A stretch of DNA of 7,675 nt, taken from positions 1-7,675 of the forward strand of contig JAOAPP010000782.1 in NCBI GenBank assembly GCA_025462985.1, in the 5' to 3' direction. The stretch comes from Bryobacterales bacterium (GTDB taxonomy: Bacteria; Acidobacteriota; Terriglobia; Bryobacterales; Bryobacteraceae). Position 1 is the stretch's first letter, and each line of letters starts with the position of its first letter. Of this stretch, positions 1-5,549 are shown in pieces. The notes beneath the pieces are model-generated. The model searched no databases. It was not told the DNA's origin and saw only the letters and a list, made by a program, of their open reading frames with translations. Both the position numbers and the translations under genes were made by a program.

Positions 1-1
1 G

Positions 2-139
2 CGAGGGGCTGGACAGTGCGCGACTGTGAATGCGCGTGACCACGTCATTCCTTTGGAGGGTGAATATGGCCTACTGTCACTAACACCGAAGTTGGTCCGC
101 CTGGATAAGATACCCGCCGAGTCATTAAGGCAGGCTTAA
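2..139 (+). CDS. Possible C-terminal end of a gene entering from the left (partial)
   Basis: Reading from base 2, 45 codons are open before a TAA at 137-139; the other two plus frames close sooner (for example TGA at 37-39 in frame 1). The translation contains IPLEGEYGLLSLTPK and ends VRLDKIPAESLRQA, which reads like ordinary protein with mixed hydrophobic and charged residues. I do not recognise the family. An open run of this length can arise by chance, so this is only a candidate. The stop codon sits inside a small palindrome at 124-140 that could end the transcript. Confidence 0.3.
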   Translation, partial: RGAGQCATVNARDHVIPLEGEYGLLSLTPKLVRLDKIPAESLRQA

Positions 140-140
140 T
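124..140. other. Short palindrome over the stop codon of the left-edge ORF
   Basis: ATTAAG and CTTAAT form a perfect 6-bp inverted repeat around a 5-base spacer, followed by ATTTTG. It could be a weak terminator for the left-edge ORF or a protein-binding site. The stem is AT-rich and the T-tract is short, so neither reading is strong. Confidence 0.3.
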
Positions 141-301
141 ATTTTGACCGTCTGTGCGGCACTTGTCGCGATGACCACATATGTAGCTTACTCCCGACTT
201 GACTACGGACAGCGGCAGGCATTAACCGCTAACGTGTTGAATTTGCTCCGGAAGTTACTAGGTATCAGTACTCCTATCGTTGGTGAACGGTACTTGAAGT
301 T

Positions 302-333
302 AACTAAAGTTTAGAAATAACTAGAACTTTTAG
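302..333. promoter_or_regulatory. Two tandem palindromes, candidate operator
   Basis: CTAAA-G-TTTAG at 304-314 is a perfect inverted repeat. CTAGAA-C-TTTTAG at 321-333 is a near-perfect one, with a single G:T pair. Both are preceded by AA, and their starts are 17 bases apart, so the region looks like a duplicated dyad site. It lies 60-90 bases before the ATG of the small-peptide gene, a usual place for a repressor or activator. No regulator is encoded in the window, so the binding protein is unknown. Confidence 0.35.
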
Positions 334-377
334 AGCAAGCAGGCTTACTATTCCACCTAGGCAGCAATGAATGCTGG

Positions 378-388
378 AAAGGAGGTGA
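378..388 (+). promoter_or_regulatory. Very strong Shine-Dalgarno sequence that sets the small-peptide start
   Basis: AAAGGAGGTGA is an 11-base complement to the 16S rRNA 3' end, 5 bases before the ATG at 394. It selects that ATG over the in-frame ATG at 367, which has no such site. It predicts much stronger translation than for the downstream fusion gene. Confidence 0.85.
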
Positions 389-393
389 GAACG

Positions 394-555
394 ATGAAGC
401 ACTTATCTTTGAAGATGGAAAAACTGGAAGAGCGTATCGCACCGGGCGGTCTCCGCTTCGGCAATAGCGGATCAAAGAGCCATGGCTCCAAGAGTCATCA
501 GCGATCCAGGAGCCATGGGTCCAAGAGTCGCGGGGGGTCCAAGTCCCGCTACTAA
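394..555 (+). CDS. Small Ser/Lys/Arg/His-rich peptide, candidate precursor of a processed and exported peptide
   Basis: This is a 53-residue protein. Residues 1-16 form a leader-like amphipathic stretch containing EKLEERIAPGG (9-19), with a likely turn or cleavage-type Gly-Gly at 18-19. Residues 20-25 are a linker. Residues 26-52 are a tail of five S-[KR]-S units: GSKSH at 26-30 and 31-35, RSRSH at 37-41, GSKSR at 42-46 and 48-52. The last residue is Tyr53. SHGSKS occurs twice, 11 residues apart. There is no Cys, Thr, Asp or Trp, no hydrophobic signal peptide and no membrane helix. The LEER-I-AP segment recalls the short N-terminal LExR-type motifs of planctomycete secreted proteins, but I cannot confirm a family. 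The neighbouring gene carries a PqqD/RRE-like domain plus a membrane protease and export adaptor, so a leader-core precursor is the best inference. A nucleic-acid-binding basic peptide is the alternative. Confidence 0.7.
   Translation: MKHLSLKMEKLEERIAPGGLRFGNSGSKSHGSKSHQRSRSHGSKSRGGSKSRY
477..529 (+). repeat. Imperfect 20-bp direct repeat inside the small-peptide gene
   Basis: Bases 477-496 (GAGCCATGGCTCCAAGAGTC) recur at 510-529 with one mismatch, offset by 33 bases or 11 codons. The repeat keeps the reading frame and encodes the duplicated SHGSKS. The first copy begins with a perfect 12-base palindrome (477-488). This suggests that the tail grew by in-frame duplication. Confidence 0.85.
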
Positions 556-567
556 CCATTAGGAACA

Positions 568-583
568 CCCGACACCTGTCGGG
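568..583 (+). other. Small GC-rich hairpin after the small-peptide gene
   Basis: CCCGAC and GTCGGG pair across a 4-base loop (ACCT), starting 13 bases after the stop codon. It could protect the 3' end of the short mRNA or assist the larger hairpin at 604-637. Confidence 0.45.
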
Positions 584-603
584 GACCTGATACCGACCAC
601 GAT

Positions 604-641
604 GGGAAGGCCACGAAGAATCGGTCGTGGCCTTCTCGTTT
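604..641 (+). terminator. Strong hairpin, probable partial terminator or attenuator
   Basis: Bases 604-616 and 625-637 form a 13-bp stem with one G:T pair, around the core AAGGCCACGA/TCGTGGCCTT and an 8-base loop. The bases that follow (GTTTCATTG) are only mildly T-rich, so full intrinsic termination is doubtful. It stands between the small-peptide gene and the fusion gene, where leaky termination or mRNA processing would give more peptide message than processing-protein message. A short CCACGA copy at 597-602 could compete with the left arm. Confidence 0.6.
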
Positions 642-667
642 CATTGTATAGCTGAATCCCCAGAAGT

Positions 668-3103
668 ATGGCAGGCGTCCTCCCCAAACTCCGCGATGAC
701 TTGACGTTAAGTTCACAAAGTGGCAAAGACGGAAGATTCTTGGTTGTAAAGGACCCGAGGCTGGGACAGTTTTTCCGGTTTGGTGAGGCAGAGGAATACA
801 TTTTGCGTCAGCTGGATGGGGAGACAACGCTGGATTTCATTCGGACGAGAGTGGAGAAGGACTTCGGAGAAGTGCTTGAACCCGAAGTCTTGCACGCGTT
901 TATCAACGATCTGTATACGGCCGGCATGCTGGAGGGAAGTGTGCGGGAGATCGCCAAACCCGGCCATCGCGGCCGAGTGCGGGGCAGTTGGCTATATCTT
1001 CGCTTTAAGCTTTTCGATCCCACTCAGATCTTCGAGCGGCTCGGTCCTCTTACTGATTTTTTCTATAACGGATTCTTCTTGGCGCTCTCGGCGATGGTGA
1101 TCCTTCTGGCCGTCGATACAGCGGTCGTGAATTCGAACGAACTGCTGGAAGCGTTTCGTGGGTTAGCAGCAGCATCCGCTATACCGCTGTACTTTGTGGT
1201 TGCCTTCTTGACAATTGGATTGCACGAATTTGCTCACGGCCTGACATGCCGGCATTTCGGAGGTGAGGTCCGCGAGATTGGTTTCCTTTTGATTTATCTT
1301 CAGCCAGCGCTCTACTGCAACGTGAGTGATGCGTGGCTATTTCCCGAGAAGGCTAAGCGGCTTTGGGTGTCGTTCGCAGGTCCCTACTTTGAATTATTTA
1401 CTTGGGCCATCGCGATGTTGATCTGGCGAGCGACAGAAGCCGGCATGTTCCTCAATGAAGTGTCGTTGGCTGTGGTGGGAATCTCCGGTGTGAAGACCCT
1501 CTTCAACTTCAATCCACTGATCAAGCTGGACGGATATTACCTGCTCAGTGATTTTCTTGAAATGCCCAATCTGCGGAGGAAGTCGTTCCGGAGCTTAGGC
1601 GCTCTGATAGCACGGCTTTTCGGGCGGACTTACCAGCTGGAAGGAGAGACCAAAAGGGAACGAACGATTTATCTCACTTACGGTCTTGTTGCGGCGTTCG
1701 GCTCATTTGCGCTGATGGGCTCTCTTCTGATTACCGCCTTCCGATATTTGGGAGACGGCGTTCAGCCGGCCATTCTGGCTGTTCCAGTTGTGGTTGGTTT
1801 GACGATCCGAGGCCAACGCTGGTCGAGGCGTTTATTCTCGAGGTCGTCGAGCGCCTCCGCTGGAATCATTGACGACCCCGATTTCGAGGAGATTGCATCT
1901 GTGCCTTCAGGTCAGGAACTCGCAGCCCCGAGTGGAGGGGAACTGGCGGAGAGAGAGTCGAAAGCTATTGCGGTCAACGATGAACCGCCGGGGCTGCGGG
2001 GAAAGCCGTTCATAGGTAGGAAGTGGCTTCGACCACTCGTGTATGCTGGGCTCACTCTCCTGGGGATAGCCGGACTTTCGCAAGTACCTGTCCCTATGCG
2101 GATTAGTGGAGCGTTCGTGCTGCTGCCGGGAGAGAGCACCGACGTTCGTGTCTCGGTGGACGGCATTGTCGACCGGCTGTATGTGAATGAGGGAGACAAG
2201 GTAAAGGCGGGCGACTTGATTGCGGTCCTCTCCGATCGCGACATACGAACAAGCTTGGACAAAACTGAGGCGGAAATCCGCGAAGCACAAGCCAAGCTGC
2301 GGATGTTGCAAGCGGGCGCGAGCAGCCAGGAAATCGCCGTTGCCAAAGCAGGCGCAGACAAAGCGGCCGAGCAGGAAAGATATTCTCAGCGGAAGCTGGA
2401 GCGCGCCAAATTGATGCTCGATGCCGGACTCCTTGCACGGAGCGCTTTTGAAGAGGTCGAGGAGCAGACGGGCGCTGCGACTGGCGCGCTGATGGAAGCT
2501 AAGGCACGGCTGGATGCCGTGGTGAACAGTATCCGTCCGGAGCAGATCGATGGAGTTGTGGCGGAAATTGACCGGCTGCAAACACAGAGACGGCTGACAC
2601 AGCGGCAACTGCAATCTCTCCAGGTGATCAGCCCAGTCCCTGGAGTTGTCGGAACACCTTCACGCCAGCTGCTGCAAATGCTGCAGCAGTTCGTTAGAAA
2701 GGGTGATCCAGTCGCCAAGGTCTACAGCTTCCATACTGTGAAGGCACAGATCATGATCTCGGAAAAGGAGATTACAGCAATCAAGATCGGTCAGCCGATC
2801 CAGTTGAAGGCCCGAGCGTATCCGGAGGAGACCTTTCATGGAAAGGTTACGTTCATAGCGACGAGCGCAGGTAGCGCGGCCGCAGCCGCGGAACCTACGC
2901 TCGCAGCGACGGCAATGCCGACGGGTTCCGCCGGAAAATCGGTCAACGACGTTTTGGTGAATACTGAAATCGATAATCATTCCCTGCTGCTGAAGCCGGA
3001 GATGACGGGCCGAGCAAGGATCGACTGTGGACGGAGACGACTCGCCGAACTGATCATGTGGCATTTGAAGCGATACTTCCGCGTCGATTTTCTTTCATGG
3101 TGA
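668..3103 (+). CDS. PqqD/RRE-like domain, M50 site-2 protease and HlyD-type adaptor fusion
   Basis: This is an 811-residue membrane protein with three parts. Residues 1-95 resemble PqqD/RRE domains, with LPKLRDDL near the start and VVKDPRLGQFFRFG at 26-39; such domains bind leader peptides in RiPP systems. Residues about 130-380 are an M50 protease: zinc motif HEFAH at 186-190, NPLIKLDGYY from 282 with the third ligand Asp288, and several membrane helices. After a polar linker and a helix at about 456-476 comes an HlyD-like adaptor: a biotinyl-lipoyl half around 485-522, a long coiled-coil hairpin at about 525-650, then the second lipoyl half and beta-barrel to about 795. The key protease residues are present, so it should be active. 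It probably cleaves a small substrate in the membrane and aids its export. ATG 668 is chosen because an in-frame stop lies at 653-655 and LPKLRDDL follows; its ribosome site is poor. Confidence 0.88.
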   Translation: MAGVLPKLRDDLTLSSQSGKDGRFLVVKDPRLGQFFRFGEAEEYILRQLDGETTLDFIRTRVEKDFGEVLEPEVLHAFINDLYTAGMLEGSVREIAKPGHRGRVRGSWLYLRFKLFDPTQIFERLGPLTDFFYNGFFLALSAMVILLAVDTAVVNSNELLEAFRGLAAASAIPLYFVVAFLTIGLHEFAHGLTCRHFGGEVREIGFLLIYLQPALYCNVSDAWLFPEKAKRLWVSFAGPYFELFTWAIAMLIWRATEAGMFLNEVSLAVVGISGVKTLFNFNPLIKLDGYYLLSDFLEMPNLRRKSFRSLGALIARLFGRTYQLEGETKRERTIYLTYGLVAAFGSFALMGSLLITAFRYLGDGVQPAILAVPVVVGLTIRGQRWSRRLFSRSSSASAGIIDDPDFEEIASVPSGQELAAPSGGELAERESKAIAVNDEPPGLRGKPFIGRKWLRPLVYAGLTLLGIAGLSQVPVPMRISGAFVLLPGESTDVRVSVDGIVDRLYVNEGDKVKAGDLIAVLSDRDIRTSLDKTEAEIREAQAKLRMLQAGASSQEIAVAKAGADKAAEQERYSQRKLERAKLMLDAGLLARSAFEEVEEQTGAATGALMEAKARLDAVVNSIRPEQIDGVVAEIDRLQTQRRLTQRQLQSLQVISPVPGVVGTPSRQLLQMLQQFVRKGDPVAKVYSFHTVKAQIMISEKEITAIKIGQPIQLKARAYPEETFHGKVTFIATSAGSAAAAAEPTLAATAMPTGSAGKSVNDVLVNTEIDNHSLLLKPEMTGRARIDCGRRRLAELIMWHLKRYFRVDFLSW

Positions 3104-3117
3104 CCAGGGCTATCTAT

Positions 3118-4029
3118 ATGACCAGAGATGGGTGCGTGAATCAAACTCTTTATTTGACAGGGCGGCCGACGCTCAGGCACTTTCTGCGTTTTGCTACAAA
3201 GGCGCGCGATTGTGAGCCTGAATGCGCCTTGGTGGACGAGTGGCACGCGGCAAGCGAGGTGGTGCGGACGCTCGAGAAAGAAGAAGGCGGAATAGCCGAT
3301 CATCCTGAGGTGCTGCCGCTCGGGCCTGAGTATGAACCACTCCTCATTGAATTTCTGAAGGACCCTATTCAGCGCGCGAGTTTCAATACCGTGCCAACGG
3401 ACATCGCTCTCGTGGAACTGGACAAGCTGATCGTGTACCAGAAACACATCGACCTCACGTTCACTGGGCAGCTGGAGAGAGAATTACAACCGACGCCGGA
3501 CATAGGACGTGTTTTCCGAACTTGTCTCCCGTACGATCATCCGAAGCCGCCCGTCAAGTGGGCGCGCGTGGATTCTGACAGCTATGTTTTTGTCTCGCCG
3601 TCCAACGATCTCCGGTTTTTAGGAGCGTTGCCGATCACGGACGGACAGCTGCCGGATTGTGCTTCCCTGGGCGATGTCGTGAGCGTACTCGGTCTCGCGA
3701 TCGGCTTCGGTTCGAATTTCATGAACGCGCTGTTTACGGACCACCGGCTGATCTTGAATAACGGAAGCCATCGGGCTTATACCTTGCGCAACATGGGGTT
3801 CACACACGCGCCCTGCATCGTGCAGCACGTCGCGTCCCGTGATGCACTGGATGTTCTCGCCTCACGCGAGGTACGGTCGGATCTCGACTTGTATCTCAAG
3901 CACCAGCGACCGCCCATGTTGAGGGATTACTTCAACCCTCAATTGCACAAAGTCTTCTCGTTTCAACCTAGGCTGCAGCAGATCAAAGTTCATTTCGAAG
4001 TTTCAGAGGCAGACGTGCCTGCATTCTGA
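3118..4029 (+). CDS. Conserved-looking protein with a ParB/sulfiredoxin-like GxHR motif, function unknown
   Basis: This is a 303-residue soluble protein with no signal peptide or membrane helix. Two segments recall the ParB/sulfiredoxin fold: VELDKLIVYQKHID at 99-112, like the opening strand and helix, and LNNGSHRAY around 213-221, like the G-x-H-R phosphate-binding turn (Gly216, His218, Arg219), followed by LRNMGFTHAPCIV. Some members of that fold are nucleases, CTPases or free-serine kinases, so a nucleotide-using modifying enzyme is possible, but the match is by eye only. The start is uncertain. ATG 3118 has AGGG 8 bases upstream. ATG 3097 would overlap the upstream stop (ATGGTGA), and GTG 3058 is also in frame. 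Any of these keeps it tightly linked to the fusion gene, suggesting one transcript and a shared role. Confidence 0.75.
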   Translation: MTRDGCVNQTLYLTGRPTLRHFLRFATKARDCEPECALVDEWHAASEVVRTLEKEEGGIADHPEVLPLGPEYEPLLIEFLKDPIQRASFNTVPTDIALVELDKLIVYQKHIDLTFTGQLERELQPTPDIGRVFRTCLPYDHPKPPVKWARVDSDSYVFVSPSNDLRFLGALPITDGQLPDCASLGDVVSVLGLAIGFGSNFMNALFTDHRLILNNGSHRAYTLRNMGFTHAPCIVQHVASRDALDVLASREVRSDLDLYLKHQRPPMLRDYFNPQLHKVFSFQPRLQQIKVHFEVSEADVPAF

Positions 4030-4088
4030 GTCGTCGGAGTCTGCAGTGCGCTCTGGCCTCCACTGAGGACGGAGCTTATTCGGAGGCC
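4030..4088. terminator. Weak stem between convergent genes
   Basis: GGCCTCC at 4055-4061 and GGAGGCC at 4082-4088 pair across a 20-base loop, spanning the 46-base gap and the end of the GT2 gene. There is no T-run on either side. It might serve both convergent transcripts, but the support is thin. Confidence 0.2.
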
Positions 4089-5308
4089 CTACTCTGTCGC
4101 GGGTTTTCAATCCGTGCCAGCCGTAGCACACCGAGAAACCAGCTCGCCATTACAGTTTCCACTCCAAGGATGATCGCGGTCGCAGACGGGAGTGAAACAC
4201 GCAGGGCAAGGCCGGGATTCAACGTGCCAAACCCTGTTTGATGCCACAGGTGAACGCCCATGATTGAGCCGACGATCCCGAGAACTGTCAGCAGCACACC
4301 GATGATGGTGCCGGTTTCGAGGCTGGCGAAATTGAGGGCGCGCTCGACCCAGGGGTGGTGTTCCGGCAGGATACCAATGCTCACGCCGAATGTCTTTGCC
4401 GCCACGCCGAAGATCACGGTCTGATAGCCGATCATCACGGCTGCGAGTGCGTATGTGAGAGTGTCCACATCGAAGTTGACGCTTCCAAGGTGCAGTTCCC
4501 CGGGCTCGAGCAGGGCCGTCGCAATCAGACCGAGACACATCAATGTCAGACCGGGATACAGAAACAGCCACTTGGGACTGTAAAGGAGCAGGAACCGGAG
4601 GTGACGCCAGCCGTCGCGCCAGGTTCTTAAATGAGGAGCGCGGCTGCGGCCATCAGGTGAGAGCGTGGTAGGGACTTCTTCGATGCGCAGTCCCTTCAAG
4701 GCTGCCTTGACCACCATTTCGCTGGCAAATTCCATTCCAGGCGTTCGGAGCTCGAGCCGGTCGAATGCCTTCCGTGTGAGTCCGCGCATGCCGCAATGGA
4801 AATCCCCACATTTAGCCTGGAAGATGACGCGGCCCAGAAAACTCAGCACCGGATTGCCAAGGTAACGATGCAGCACCGGCATGGCGCCGGGTTCGATTCC
4901 TCCCCGGAACCGGTTTCCCATCACCAGGTCGGCTCCCCCGCGAAGCGATGCCAAGAAACGGGGGATGTGAGCGAAGTTGTAGCTATCGTCTCCGTCCGCC
5001 ATGATCAGGTAACGCCCATGAGCCGCTTGGAACCCAGCTGCCAGGGCAGCGCCATATCCGCGAATGGGAACGGAAACGAGGAACGCGCCATTTTCAATGG
5101 CTATTTCCCGTGACCCGTCCGTGCTCCCGTTGTCGGCCACTACAACCTCGCCATCGATGCCGGCCTCAAGCATTGCCTTCTGCGCTTTCTGAATGCAGAT
5201 CGCCAAGGTCTCTGCTTCATTCAGGCAGGGTATGACGACTGATAATTCACAAGCACGGCGGATATCCGCCGGAGTGCCGGTATTGAGTCTGGTAAGAGTG
5301 GTTCCCAT
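4076..5308 (-). CDS. GT2 glycosyltransferase, DPM1-like with four C-terminal membrane helices
   Basis: This is a 410-residue enzyme. The GT-A catalytic domain starts at LSVVIPCLNEAETL (22-35), with DNGSTDGS at 59-66, the DxD-type metal and sugar-nucleotide motif ADGDDS at 104-109, and GNRFRGG at 131-137. C-terminal helices lie at about 248-268, 284-304, 332-352 and 372-394. This layout fits polyprenyl-phosphate glycosyltransferases that move a sugar from a nucleotide donor to a lipid carrier at the inner membrane for envelope glycan synthesis. The sugar cannot be read from sequence. ATG 5308 was chosen because the catalytic domain starts 21 residues later. An upstream TTG at 5392 with GGGGAG six bases before it would add 28 residues of unusual sequence, and that TTG is also a good -35 box. 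The gene follows a decayed membrane glycosyltransferase in the same orientation. Confidence 0.9.
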   Translation of the reverse strand: MGTTLTRLNTGTPADIRRACELSVVIPCLNEAETLAICIQKAQKAMLEAGIDGEVVVADNGSTDGSREIAIENGAFLVSVPIRGYGAALAAGFQAAHGRYLIMADGDDSYNFAHIPRFLASLRGGADLVMGNRFRGGIEPGAMPVLHRYLGNPVLSFLGRVIFQAKCGDFHCGMRGLTRKAFDRLELRTPGMEFASEMVVKAALKGLRIEEVPTTLSPDGRSRAPHLRTWRDGWRHLRFLLLYSPKWLFLYPGLTLMCLGLIATALLEPGELHLGSVNFDVDTLTYALAAVMIGYQTVIFGVAAKTFGVSIGILPEHHPWVERALNFASLETGTIIGVLLTVLGIVGSIMGVHLWHQTGFGTLNPGLALRVSLPSATAIILGVETVMASWFLGVLRLARIENPRQSRASE

Positions 5309-5363
5309 GCAATTCGAGACAAAACAGAGATGGTACGACCGCGCCGACTTTAGCAGCAGTACG

Positions 5364-5392
5364 AGAGTACATTTGGCTACAGCAAAAGTCAA
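5364..5392 (-). promoter_or_regulatory. Candidate sigma-70-type promoter for the GT2 gene
   Basis: On the minus strand TTGACT (5392-5387), a 17-base spacer and TACTCT (5369-5364) resemble -35 and -10 boxes. The -10 matches the consensus at only 3 of 6 positions. Transcription would begin near 5357, leaving about 50 bases of leader before ATG 5308. Confidence 0.35.
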
Positions 5393-5549
5393 CGTGCACT
5401 CCCCTCGAAGATTTCTGAATCTGTTCGCCCAGATGCATAGAGTTTATCTCCGAGAATCTGCAACTTACTAATAGGTAACTGCTCGTTTACCGATGATTTG
5501 CCAGGGCCTAAATCTAGGACAGAGAGGTCTCCGCGGCCCAGTCCCTTGT
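5393..5549. other. Spacer with no recognisable gene
   Basis: I see no credible coding frame or RNA gene here. The minus-strand frame that continues from the pseudogene stays open but no longer resembles a membrane glycosyltransferase, so this is probably debris left by the deletion of its C-terminal part. Confidence 0.4.

Larger units (their letters stand above)
140..393 (+). other. Non-coding leader region upstream of the small-peptide gene
   Basis: About 250 bases without a convincing gene on either strand. The stretch around 290-335 is AT-rich and holds two similar palindromes, listed separately. TTGAC-like hexamers occur at 144-149 (TTGACC) and 199-204 (TTGACT), but none has a good -10 box at 16-18 bases, so I do not call a sigma-70 promoter. 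The promoter of the small-peptide gene should lie here, possibly of an alternative sigma type. Confidence 0.5.

Noticed and set aside
144..204. TTGACC and TTGACT as -35 boxes of the peptide gene
   Set aside because: Neither has an acceptable -10 hexamer at 16-18 bases, and both lie far from the ribosome site.
367..393. N-terminal extension of the small peptide from ATG 367 (MNAGKEVRT)
   Set aside because: The extension is encoded by the Shine-Dalgarno sequence itself, and ATG 367 has no ribosome site of its own; ATG 394 is ideally placed.
477..529. CRISPR-like or mobile-element repeat
   Set aside because: There are only two copies, in frame inside a coding gene and encoding a duplicated peptide unit; no spacers, terminal inverted repeats or transposase are seen.
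394..555. His-Xaa-Ser (HxsA-type) repeat peptide
   Set aside because: Only two H-G-S units occur, and there is no radical SAM HxsB/HxsC-like gene nearby; the repeat is better described as S-[KR]-S.
311..568. 85-residue minus-strand ORF with repeated SWTHGSW-like units
   Set aside because: It is the antisense of the repetitive small-peptide gene; its repeats mirror the plus-strand repeats and it has no ribosome site or recognisable family.
1907..2614. 235-residue minus-strand ORF
   Set aside because: It is fully antisense to the HlyD part of the fusion gene, has no domain-like pattern and is rich in Arg, Ser and Leu as expected for a shadow frame.
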